From assembly GCA_021648365.1 (NCBI GenBank), contig JAKISY010000043.1, positions 1-36,366 on the forward strand: a stretch of 36,366 bases of DNA, given 5' to 3'. The stretch is from Verrucomicrobiales bacterium (GTDB lineage Bacteria > Verrucomicrobiota > Verrucomicrobiia > Verrucomicrobiales > DEV007). The first letter of the stretch is position 1. Each line of letters opens with the position of its first letter. The notes under the pieces were generated by a model. That model was not told the origin of the DNA. It did no database searches and saw only the letters and a list, made by a program, of their open reading frames with translations. Shown here one piece after another: positions 23,538-31,532 of the stretch. The position numbers were made by a program, and so were the translations under genes.

Positions 23538-26051
23538 TTAACCTTCGGTCTCTACGGTTTCGGGCTCTTCTTTGCCAGGATCGTTGTGGTTGATCGAGGT
23601 GAATTTGAGCGCTTTGATGTCCTCGTCGGGATCTCGAAAGACTTCGAGGGTGTCGCCTTCGTGGATGTCACCGCGCAGTAGCAGTTCTGCCAGTGGGTCT
23701 TCGAGATGTCTTTCTACTGCACGTCGCATTGGGCGTGCGCCGTAGTCTGGGTCGTAGCCTTCGTCGATCAGGAAGTCTTTGGCGCTGTCCTGAAGTTCGA
23801 GGGTGATCGATTTCTCTGCCAAGCGTTTGAGCACGGCGGAGATTTCCAAATCAATGATTTTAACCAGCTCAGGTTTTCCAAGCATGTGGAAGACAATTTG
23901 ATCGTCGAGACGGTTGAGGAATTCTGGTTTGAAAACCGTTTTGGCTTCTTCCAAAATTTTAGCTTTCATGCTGTCATAGCCATCATCTTCAGAAGACATG
24001 GCCCCAAAACCGAGGGAGGTTTGTTTTTTGATCAACTGAGCTCCGGCATTGGATGTCATGATGATGATGGTATTACGGAAATCCACTTTGCGCCCCATCG
24101 AGTCTGTCACGGTGCCTTCTTCCAATATCTGCAACAAAAGGTGCATCACATCGGGATGCGCTTTTTCGATTTCGTCAAAAAGCACCACTGAATAAGGTTT
24201 GCGACGAACGGCTTCTGAGAGCTGCCCACCTTCTTCATAACCGACATAACCAGGAGGCGAGCCGATCAAACGACTGGTGGTGAATTTCTCCATGTACTCA
24301 GACATGTCGATCTGGATCAGAGAATCGGGATCGCCAAACATGAACTCGGCTAGATTCCTAGCGAGGAAGGTCTTGCCCACGCCTGTGGGTCCGAGAAAAA
24401 TGAAGGAGCCGATCGGGCGACGCGGATCTTTCAGGTTAGCACGACTGCGGCGCAGCGCTTTGCTGATCGCGGTGACGGCTTCGTCTTGACCGATGACTTT
24501 TTCCTGTAGCTCCTCCTCCATTTTGAGCAGACGGGCGGCTTCTTTTTGCTCCATTCGTTGCAGCGGGACGCCAGTCCATTTGGAGACCACTGCCATGATG
24601 TCATCCTCGATCACATCGACGATGTTTTCCTCATTGGCACCGAGCCATTTTTCGAGATTTTTCTCTAATTCTGTACGAGTGGTTTTTTCCTGGTCGCGCA
24701 GGGCAGCAGCTTTTTCAAAGTCTTGATCTTTGATCGCGGCTTCTTTATCCACAACGATTGTTTCGATTTTGAGTTCGATGTCTTTAAACTCAGGTGGTCG
24801 TGTCATCGCGCCGATGCGGGCTTTGGAGCCAGCTTCGTCCATGATGTCGATTGCTTTGTCCGGAAGAAAGCGACTAGTCAGGTAGCGTTCAGATAGCTTC
24901 ACACAGGCTTCGATTGCCATTTCGGTGTAGTGAGCTTTGTGATGAGCTTCGTATTTTCCTCGTAATCCTTGCAGGATTTTGATCGCGTCTTCGACGTTAG
25001 GCTCCTCCACTTTTACGGTCTGGAAACGACGCTCAAGTGCGGCATCTTTTTCGATGTATTTGCGGTATTCGTTGAGTGTGGTGGCTCCGATGCATTGTAG
25101 CTCGCCGCGACTGAGGGCGGGTTTGATGATGTTGGAAGCATCCATGGCACCTTCTGCGGAGCCGGCTCCAACGATGGTGTGCAGTTCGTCGATGAACAGA
25201 ATCACGTTTTTGGCACGGTGGATCTCATCCATCACCGCTTTGATGCGTTCCTCAAACTGGCCGCGATATTTGGTGCCGGCGACCATCAAAGCAAGGTCCA
25301 GGGTGATCACTTTGCGATCACGCAGCAGTTCGGGAACGTTGCCAGAAGTGATCTCTTGAGCGAGGCCTTCGACGATGGCGGTTTTGCCAACACCTGCTTC
25401 GCCGATCAGCACGGGATTGTTTTTGGTGCGTCGGCAGAGGATCTGGATGACGCGTTCGATTTCTTCTTGGCGTCCGATCACGGGGTCAAGTGAGCCTTCT
25501 TGGGCTAGTTCGGTGAGATCGCGTCCAAAAGCACGCAACGCGGGTGTTTTGGAATCTTTTTTGCTGCCGCCGTGTTCTTCGAATTCACCGTCTTCGTTAT
25601 CTTCGGGGGCGAAATTGGGGTCGAGCTCCTGCAAGATCTCGTTGCGTGTGCGTTCGATATCGACTTCGAGGTTTTTGAGCACGCGTGCCGCTACGCCTTC
25701 GCCTTCGCGCAACAGTCCGAGCAGGATGTGCTCGGTGCCGACATAGGAGTGATTGAGTGCATTAGCTTCTTTGCCTGCTAGGGCAAGAACCTTTTTCACC
25801 CGGGGGGTGTAGGGAATATTGCCGACCATTTTGGTCTCGGGACCGTTGCCGACTTGTTTTTCGACTTCCAAACGAACGGTCTCGAGATCGAGGTCCATTT
25901 TTTGCAGTACATTGACAGCGACGCCTTGACCTAATTTGATCAAGCCGAGCAGCAAATGCTCCGTGCCTACGTAGTTGTGGTTGAATCGGTCGGCTTCCTT
26001 GCGTGCGAGTGCCAGTACCTGTTGTGCTCTGGGTGTGAAGTTATTCATCAT
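23538..26051 (-). CDS. clpC: ATP-dependent Clp protease ATP-binding subunit ClpC
   Basis: This 837-aa Hsp100 unfoldase feeds substrates to ClpP. It has two Clp_N repeats (about 3-140, each with YVGTEH and LLGL), AAA module 1 with Walker A GEAGVGKT (217-224) and FIDELHT, and a middle domain with a UVR motif (DQDFEKAAALRDQEK). AAA module 2 has GPTGVGKT and VVLFDEIEKAHPDV, and a C-terminal D2-small domain follows. The UVR motif and length identify ClpC rather than ClpB or ClpA. In Firmicutes ClpC recognises phospho-arginine-tagged proteins. The start ATG overlaps the mcsB end by 11 bases, so translation is coupled. The C-terminus is acidic. Confidence 0.96.
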   Translation of the reverse strand: MMNNFTPRAQQVLALARKEADRFNHNYVGTEHLLLGLIKLGQGVAVNVLQKMDLDLETVRLEVEKQVGNGPETKMVGNIPYTPRVKKVLALAGKEANALNHSYVGTEHILLGLLREGEGVAARVLKNLEVDIERTRNEILQELDPNFAPEDNEDGEFEEHGGSKKDSKTPALRAFGRDLTELAQEGSLDPVIGRQEEIERVIQILCRRTKNNPVLIGEAGVGKTAIVEGLAQEITSGNVPELLRDRKVITLDLALMVAGTKYRGQFEERIKAVMDEIHRAKNVILFIDELHTIVGAGSAEGAMDASNIIKPALSRGELQCIGATTLNEYRKYIEKDAALERRFQTVKVEEPNVEDAIKILQGLRGKYEAHHKAHYTEMAIEACVKLSERYLTSRFLPDKAIDIMDEAGSKARIGAMTRPPEFKDIELKIETIVVDKEAAIKDQDFEKAAALRDQEKTTRTELEKNLEKWLGANEENIVDVIEDDIMAVVSKWTGVPLQRMEQKEAARLLKMEEELQEKVIGQDEAVTAISKALRRSRANLKDPRRPIGSFIFLGPTGVGKTFLARNLAEFMFGDPDSLIQIDMSEYMEKFTTSRLIGSPPGYVGYEEGGQLSEAVRRKPYSVVLFDEIEKAHPDVMHLLLQILEEGTVTDSMGRKVDFRNTIIIMTSNAGAQLIKKQTSLGFGAMSSEDDGYDSMKAKILEEAKTVFKPEFLNRLDDQIVFHMLGKPELVKIIDLEISAVLKRLAEKSITLELQDSAKDFLIDEGYDPDYGARPMRRAVERHLEDPLAELLLRGDIHEGDTLEVFRDPDEDIKALKFTSINHNDPGKEEPETVETEG

Positions 26052-27144
26052 CGGGTTCCTGTGTCAGTATATCATCAAAGCGAGGTTCAGTCAGGTTTTT
26101 TAGGTGACGACGCACGATTTCTGCTCTCAGCACGTCTCTTTGTGCGGCATTGAGCTTGCGTTTGGCCTCGATTTGAAGGTGGGCGGGTTGGATTTCAGTT
26201 AATAAAACATTGATCACATCGCGTTCGTCGGCACTGAAAGCGCCGAGATCGATGCCGAGACGGATCATGGAAAGAAAGTTCATCGCCTCCTTGGAGGGGA
26301 TGATGTAAGCGTAGCGCAGGATGGCGTAAGCTCGCCCGATTTGATCCTGCAGCATGGTGGGCTGGTCTTCGAGTAGCTTACGGCGCGCGTTCTCTTCGTT
26401 TTCGATGATGCGCACGATAACTTTGTCTAAATGTTGGATGATTGATTTTTCATCCTGACCGAGAGTGGTCTGGTTGGAGATTTGAAACAAATTAGCGAGT
26501 GCCTCAGTGCCTTCTCCGTAGAGGCCACGAACGGCGAGCCCGATTTTGTTAGCCGCCTGGATGGTTTGGTTGATCTGATCGCTGAGTACCAGAGCAGGCA
26601 GGTGCAGCATGGCGGAGGCGCGCAGTCCTGTGCCTAGATTGGTAGGACAGGCGGTGAGGTAGCCATATTTGGGATCAAAGGCATAGGGGAGGGTAGCCTC
26701 GAGTTGGTCATCGATTTTGTCCAACACCTGATAGGCTTTGAGTAACTGAAGACCTGGTCGCAGGGCTTGGATGCGCAGATGATCTTCTTCGTTGATCATG
26801 ATGCTGATGCTCTGATTGCGGTTCATCACGGTGGCGCAGCCGACGCTTTTGGCAGCATGTTCGCGGCTGACGAGATGGCGCTCCACTAAGACTTGTTTTT
26901 CGATAGCAGAGAGCTTGGTCATTTCCTGCGAAAAGGCATTTTGCATTTCAGGCAGATCCTCGACCGCTGGGCGAACGATGGCGAGTAGGTCGGAGCGTTC
27001 TTCTGCTTTTGCCCATCCGGGGAAGGAGTGGCCAGATAGATTGCGGGCGAGCCGCACTCGGCTGGACACAACAATGTCGTTATGCGGGCCGTCGGCTCGC
27101 ATCCACTCGGCTGGATTTTTCAGCAATGTGGAAAAACGCATCAT
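26041..27144 (-). CDS. mcsB: Protein-arginine kinase McsB
   Basis: This 367-aa enzyme of the phosphagen-kinase fold phosphorylates arginine side chains. Visible motifs are VVSSRVRLARN (25-35), NEEDHLRI (118-125) with the catalytic glutamate region, CPTNLGTGLRAS (166-177), and RGLYGEGTEA (206-215), which is typical of McsB rather than of creatine or arginine kinases. RDVLRA (336-341) fits the RDxxRA phospho-arginine-binding motif. All known key elements are intact, so the enzyme should be active. It starts with a double ATG, follows mcsA by 54 bases and overlaps clpC, the same order as in Bacillus. Confidence 0.95.
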   Translation of the reverse strand: MMRFSTLLKNPAEWMRADGPHNDIVVSSRVRLARNLSGHSFPGWAKAEERSDLLAIVRPAVEDLPEMQNAFSQEMTKLSAIEKQVLVERHLVSREHAAKSVGCATVMNRNQSISIMINEEDHLRIQALRPGLQLLKAYQVLDKIDDQLEATLPYAFDPKYGYLTACPTNLGTGLRASAMLHLPALVLSDQINQTIQAANKIGLAVRGLYGEGTEALANLFQISNQTTLGQDEKSIIQHLDKVIVRIIENEENARRKLLEDQPTMLQDQIGRAYAILRYAYIIPSKEAMNFLSMIRLGIDLGAFSADERDVINVLLTEIQPAHLQIEAKRKLNAAQRDVLRAEIVRRHLKNLTEPRFDDILTQEPDDE

Positions 27145-27198
27145 AGGGTGTTCGGTGTTTGTGGGGAAAAGATTAACATCAAGTGGGTTAAGGTCAGG

Positions 27199-27774
27199 TC
27201 AGCTAGCGGGCGCTTCTGTTTCCGTATGACTGTCAGCGCCCTCATTTGCATGGCCTTTGGCGGCAGCTTTTTTGAGTTGTGAGATCGAGTCTCTCAGGCG
27301 CGCGGCTTCTTCATAATCTTCTACCGTGATGGCCTCGTTGAGCAGTTCTTTGAGTTCAGTGATGTCGGCAAGGACTGCCTCCGTTTTCCTTTTAGCCGAG
27401 CGGGTATCGATAAAGTGAAGCGGCTTTTTTCCACGATGCTCGCTGTGGCGGTGCATGGCTTCCAACAGGTGATCTAATCCAGCGTGGAAAACTTCGTAAC
27501 AATGGCTGCAGCCAAAGCGACCGGTTTTTTTGAAGTCAGATTGGGTGAACCCGCATTGACTGCACTGATCTCCGTCATCGCTCATCACAGCCGAAGGGGC
27601 GTCCGACTCTGTGCCGGTGCCTTTGAGTAGATCGGCTAGCGCAAAGCCGGTGGGATCGGTGACGCCTTTTTCTTCAGCGCACTGTTCGCAGAGGTTCACT
27701 TTCTGCATTTTGCCATCGACTAATTGCGTGAGGTAAATCGACGCATTTTTTTTCTGGCAGGAATCGCAGGTCAT
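27199..27774 (-). CDS. mcsA: McsA-type zinc-finger activator of McsB
   Basis: This 191-aa protein has two pairs of CXXC knuckles: C3/C6 with C29/C32, and C71/C74 with C89/C92. A C-terminal UVR motif follows (about 143-170, ITVEDYEEAARLRDSI). This is the McsA architecture. In Bacillus it binds and activates McsB in the arginine-phosphorylation and ClpC-degradation pathway. The last 20 residues are disordered. It is the first gene of the mcsA-mcsB-clpC set. The gene upstream is ilvE, and no CtsR gene is present. No clear Shine-Dalgarno sequence precedes the ATG. Confidence 0.93.
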   Translation of the reverse strand: MTCDSCQKKNASIYLTQLVDGKMQKVNLCEQCAEEKGVTDPTGFALADLLKGTGTESDAPSAVMSDDGDQCSQCGFTQSDFKKTGRFGCSHCYEVFHAGLDHLLEAMHRHSEHRGKKPLHFIDTRSAKRKTEAVLADITELKELLNEAITVEDYEEAARLRDSISQLKKAAAKGHANEGADSHTETEAPAS

Positions 27775-27829
27775 GGTTCTACAAGCAAAGGATTGCGGTA
27801 GCGTGAAGCTTGTTCAAAAAGTGTCGATC

Positions 27830-28714
27830 TCAATCGTAAATGGGTTCGCCCGTCGTCTGGGTGAGCTCGCGGAAAAACTCCATCAAGCGTAGCGTGATGG
27901 GGCCAGGTTTTCCTTCGCCGATGATGCGGCCGTCGTAAGTGGCGACGGGCACCACTTCAGCTGCGGTGCCACTGAGGAAAAACTCATCCGCAGTGTAGAG
28001 TTCGTAACGAGTCAGATCTTGTTCGCGAAGCTCAAAGCCTTCTTCGCGCGCAAGATCCATGACGATGCGACGGGTGATGCCGTTGAGTCCGCCAGCTGTC
28101 ACCGGCGGGGTGTAGATGATGTGATCTTTGACGACAAAAACATTATCGCCAGTGCATTCGGCGACAAAACCTTGTTCATTGAGCATCACGCCTTCTTCGG
28201 CACCGGCGTTGATCGCTTCGATCTTCGCCATGATGTTGTTGAGGTAGTTGAGCGATTTGACCGATGGACTGAGCGCAGCGGGAGCAGGTCTGCGAGTGCC
28301 ACAGGTCACGACGGTGAGGCCTTGCTGGTATTTTTCCTCATCGTATAAAGCGATTTTGGAAGCGATGATGATGACTGAGGATTTTTCGCAGAGGAAGGGG
28401 TTGAGACCCAAGCTGCCGACTCCGCGAGTGACCAGAAGACGCACATAGCCATCGCGCAAGCCGTTGGCGCGGATCGTATCCATCACCGCCTGCGTCACTT
28501 CTTCGTGAGAGAGGGAGACGGTCAGTTGAATCGCTTTAGCGGAGTCAAAAAGCCGATCAATGTGGGCTTTGAGCTTGAACACACGACCATTATAAAAGCG
28601 AATGCCTTCAAAGACACCGTCGCCATAAAGTAGGCCGTGATCAAAGACTGAAACCTTGGCGTCGGCTTCGTCACACAATTTTCCGTCGATATAAACTTGT
28701 TGGGCGTTACTCAT
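27830..28714 (-). CDS. ilvE: Branched-chain amino acid aminotransferase (class IV)
   Basis: This 294-aa PLP enzyme of fold type IV has the PLP lysine K153 in SPSVKSLNYLNN. FDHGLLYGDGVFEG near the start, and the later TPPVTAGGLNGITR and FLSGTAAEVVPV segments, are typical of IlvE. It transfers amino groups to and from valine, leucine and isoleucine keto acids. The related D-alanine aminotransferase and aminodeoxychorismate lyase share these motifs, but length and motif wording favour IlvE. It lies 55 bases upstream of mcsA and could be on the same transcript. Confidence 0.9.
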   Translation of the reverse strand: MSNAQQVYIDGKLCDEADAKVSVFDHGLLYGDGVFEGIRFYNGRVFKLKAHIDRLFDSAKAIQLTVSLSHEEVTQAVMDTIRANGLRDGYVRLLVTRGVGSLGLNPFLCEKSSVIIIASKIALYDEEKYQQGLTVVTCGTRRPAPAALSPSVKSLNYLNNIMAKIEAINAGAEEGVMLNEQGFVAECTGDNVFVVKDHIIYTPPVTAGGLNGITRRIVMDLAREEGFELREQDLTRYELYTADEFFLSGTAAEVVPVATYDGRIIGEGKPGPITLRLMEFFRELTQTTGEPIYD

Positions 28715-28756
28715 TGCTGATGATTTTCTAAAAGGCTAAAGTTTTTCAAAGTAGAG

Positions 28757-29452
28757 CTATTGGTTCATTTTGCCATCGGTCAGATGCAGCATTCGGTCTC
28801 CCGACTGAGCTAAAGCGGTGTCATGGGTCACAACCAACAATGTTTTTTGCTGTTCGTCCACCAAAGAGAGCAGCAGATCCATGATCGAAGCCCCCGTTTT
28901 GGAATCGAGATTCCCCGTGGGTTCATCGGCAAAGAGGATTTCAGGGTCATTGATCAGCGAGCGAGCAATCGCCACTCGCTGCTGTTCTCCGCCAGACAAC
29001 TCGGCAGGCAAATGGTGCAAGCGGTCGCCTAGTCCTACTCGACTGAGCAGATCCTCTGCGCGCGGATGATCATTGGTACCGCGAATCATCGAGGGGAGCA
29101 ACACATTCTCGCGTGCCGTCAGTTCGGGTAGTAGCGCGTAATTTTGGAAAACATAACCCATGTGACGGTTGCGGCAGCGGGATTGACGGGCGCGGCTCAT
29201 TTGGTAGAGCGACTCGCCTCTGACAAAAACATCGCCTTGATTGGGTTTTTCCAAACCGGCGAGCGTATAAAGCAGTGAAGTCTTGCCGGCGCCTGATGCT
29301 CCGCAGAGGAAAAGCTTTTCACCGGCTTGCACCTCAAGGCTGACGCCACGTAGCACTTCGATCCGGCTGGAGCCGATTTCAAAGGTGCGATAGACGTCTT
29401 TCGCGCTGATGATGGACTGCTGGCTCACTGATTTTTTATCTTCGCTATTCAC
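28757..29452 (-). CDS. ABC transporter ATP-binding protein, LolD/MacB type
   Basis: This protein has about 231 aa if it starts at GTG 29452. Walker A is GASGAGKTS, the signature is LSGGEQQRVAIA, and Walker B is ILFADEPTGNLDS followed by VVTHD. The sequence type is that of LolD, MacB and FtsE. Because a LolD role (outer-membrane lipoprotein release) needs LolC/E permeases and none is in the window, I leave the gene name open. The start is uncertain: GTG 29557 and GTG 29428 are also in frame and no ATG is available. It precedes ilvE by about 40 bases. Confidence 0.85.
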   Translation of the reverse strand: MNSEDKKSVSQQSIISAKDVYRTFEIGSSRIEVLRGVSLEVQAGEKLFLCGASGAGKTSLLYTLAGLEKPNQGDVFVRGESLYQMSRARQSRCRNRHMGYVFQNYALLPELTARENVLLPSMIRGTNDHPRAEDLLSRVGLGDRLHHLPAELSGGEQQRVAIARSLINDPEILFADEPTGNLDSKTGASIMDLLLSLVDEQQKTLLVVTHDTALAQSGDRMLHLTDGKMNQ

Positions 29453-29662
29453 TGGGGGTATCTGTAAACCGAGAAAGCTAGTGAGACGAATGATTTTTGG
29501 GACTATTGCGCAGCTTGGAATCGATAAAATACGGATGTCACTCCGCCAATCGGGCACACTTTATTCACTGGTGGTTGGAAAAAAGCGATCAAGGATGTGC
29601 TGACGGTTAAATGAGCAAGAGGGCTTGACTCATCAGGCTTATCTGATTAGTAACGAGCACAC

Positions 29663-30009
29663 ATGAGAGAGCCGCATGATCCTGCAGAAACCCTACGTCG
29701 TCGCAGTCCCGTCAGCGACTATGAGCCGTCGGGCGAGCAAATTCGCCCGTGGGTGCGCTACTGGGCGAGGTCGATGGATATCGCTTTATTTACAGTGCTG
29801 ATCGGTTTTTTGCTGGTGTGGTTCGATGAAGATGTGGATGAAATAAGCGATGCCTTGTATAGCATCTTGATCAAAAGATCACCAAATGGGATGCCAATGG
29901 GGGATATAAGGTGAATCACCGAGAGATCGAGGGGTGGAGGATATTAGTGTATTTTGTGGCTTTTGTCTCGATACTAAGTCTTGCGGTGTATGGGCAAATG
30001 GATGTCTGA
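29663..30009 (+). pseudogene. RDD-family membrane protein pseudogene (internal deletion and frameshift)
   Basis: The first frame (ATG 29663) encodes a typical RDD start, IRPWVRYWARSMDIALF, with one membrane segment, up to about LYSILI near 29870. From there the coding signal moves to another frame, reading QKITKWDANGGYKVNHREI and a membrane segment (ILVYFVAFVSILSL), with a stop at 30007-30009. That second part reads like the C-terminal end of such proteins. The middle of the RDD domain, including the usual GKWLLGI-type region, is absent, and the two parts differ by one base in frame. A deletion with frameshift is the simplest explanation. Confidence 0.75.
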
Positions 30010-30036
30010 GCGGGTTTAAGGTTTAATGAAAGCGGC

Positions 30037-30426
30037 ATGGCGGCGAAAAATAAGAGCAGGAAGAAATTGGAAAGAGAGCAGAAAGAGCTCATCATGAGCC
30101 TTATTCGTGCAGGCGAGGGGGACGAGGCGATACTGTATCAACTAGAAGAAGCCGGGCTTCGCGATGTGGGGAGTCTGGCGCTGGTGAGGAGGGTGAGGCA
30201 AGAGTATCAAGTGGCTAAGTCTTTAATGCCAGCGGCTCCGCCTAGGAGGCGCATCAGGTTGTTCGGGGCTGTGATGGCAGCACTGGGTTTAGCGGGGATG
30301 GGTTTGTCTTGGTTTGCAGCTTTTGAGGTTCATTCGCGTTACGACCCCTTTGGCTATGGCTTTATTTTAGCCATTTTGGGAGCAGTGCTGTTGATTTGGC
30401 CTGACAAAGCAAGTGACGAGTGGTGA
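30037..30426 (+). CDS. Small membrane protein of unknown function
   Basis: This 129-aa protein has a lysine/arginine/glutamate-rich cytoplasmic N-terminus (1-70), which looks helical, followed by two transmembrane segments (about 74-94 and 103-121) and a short acidic end. No family is recognised. It lies 27 bases after the RDD pseudogene on the same strand. Confidence 0.65.
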   Translation: MAAKNKSRKKLEREQKELIMSLIRAGEGDEAILYQLEEAGLRDVGSLALVRRVRQEYQVAKSLMPAAPPRRRIRLFGAVMAALGLAGMGLSWFAAFEVHSRYDPFGYGFILAILGAVLLIWPDKASDEW

Positions 30427-30545
30427 GTAGATTTGAAAGGTAGGAGCAAGGGGGTAGGCTTTTGTTATCCGTGTTCACTGGTTTGGGATGCTGATGAAGG
30501 GTCTTGCAATTTTTACAGAAAAAGGATAAAGGGTGAAGCAGTAAT

Positions 30546-31520
30546 ATGAAAAAGTTTTTGTTTATTTTGATCGTGTTGGTGGTGGCAGGTGGTTGGTATT
30601 TTTATGATCCCTACCTAAAGCCCTACATTGGAGATTATGTGGAGAAGGCTCAAAAAATAGCAGATGAGGCGAAAGGCGATAATTTCTCCGAGGAAAAATC
30701 TAAGGTCGCCAAAAAAACGCCATCAGCGGTGAAACCTGCGGCTAAGACGACGCAGAAAAAGAAAGCTGACCAACCTGCTGCCAAAATGCCGGCGAAATCT
30801 AAGCCGGCGCCGATGACGGATCTGGATAAATTGGTGGCAGAGCGCTATCCGATGCCGGACATCAAGCCCTTGGTCGAAATCGTTGATCATTGGAGGCGCG
30901 TTCCAGCTAAAGCTTATCCCAAGCAGGTGATCATCACTGAGCGAGTGGCTTTTCAATTGATCGTAGAAGGCAAGGCAGTTGGCGCGAGTGTGGCGGTGCC
31001 AGGCACGGCGGTGGCTCCTTTGCGCTTGAATGGAGAAACTCTGCAGGTGGCGAGTTTGGCAAATCGCACGATGAAATCTCAACTGCCGGTGGATCAGACC
31101 AACTTCAAAGAGTTGGTCAAGCAGCGCTACGATCAGTTTGTGGTGAAGATCAGGAATCAAGTGAACTCTAATCGAGCTAAAGCGAAAAAGAAGTTGGCAG
31201 CTAATCCTGAGATTTATAAAAATTTCGGCAAAGCGGAAGCGGGTTGGGATGATCCGAACGATGCACGTTTTGAGTTGGTAAAAGCGAGTCTGGCAAAGGG
31301 GGATGTGAAAGCGGTGCAGTTGAGCGAGGCGAAACAGTTTCGTTGGAACGGTAGCGAGAAAATCAACGGAGATCTGTATCGTGGAACTTACGATACGGTA
31401 TCGGTCAAGTTCGAGGTGAAGACGATTTTCGGGGTATTCCCCAATGAGTTCAAGTGTCTGTTGCAAGCTGGGAGAGTGGTAGGTTGGATTGATCCGCTTA
31501 CCTTGGAAGAAAAAATATAA
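30546..31520 (+). CDS. Membrane-anchored or secreted hypothetical protein
   Basis: This 324-aa protein has an N-terminal hydrophobic segment (3-19), a signal anchor or signal peptide, then a Lys/Ala/Pro-rich spacer (about 50-90). A soluble domain of about 230 aa has alternating beta strands and helices and ends WIDPLTLEEKI. No family is recognised. The spacer could reach across the periplasm or peptidoglycan. AAGGATAAAGGGTGAAG before the ATG contains a plausible ribosome-binding site. The hydrolase gene begins 12 bases after its stop codon, so the two are probably co-transcribed. Confidence 0.75.
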   Translation: MKKFLFILIVLVVAGGWYFYDPYLKPYIGDYVEKAQKIADEAKGDNFSEEKSKVAKKTPSAVKPAAKTTQKKKADQPAAKMPAKSKPAPMTDLDKLVAERYPMPDIKPLVEIVDHWRRVPAKAYPKQVIITERVAFQLIVEGKAVGASVAVPGTAVAPLRLNGETLQVASLANRTMKSQLPVDQTNFKELVKQRYDQFVVKIRNQVNSNRAKAKKKLAANPEIYKNFGKAEAGWDDPNDARFELVKASLAKGDVKAVQLSEAKQFRWNGSEKINGDLYRGTYDTVSVKFEVKTIFGVFPNEFKCLLQAGRVVGWIDPLTLEEKI

Positions 31521-31532
31521 GCACTGATCAAC

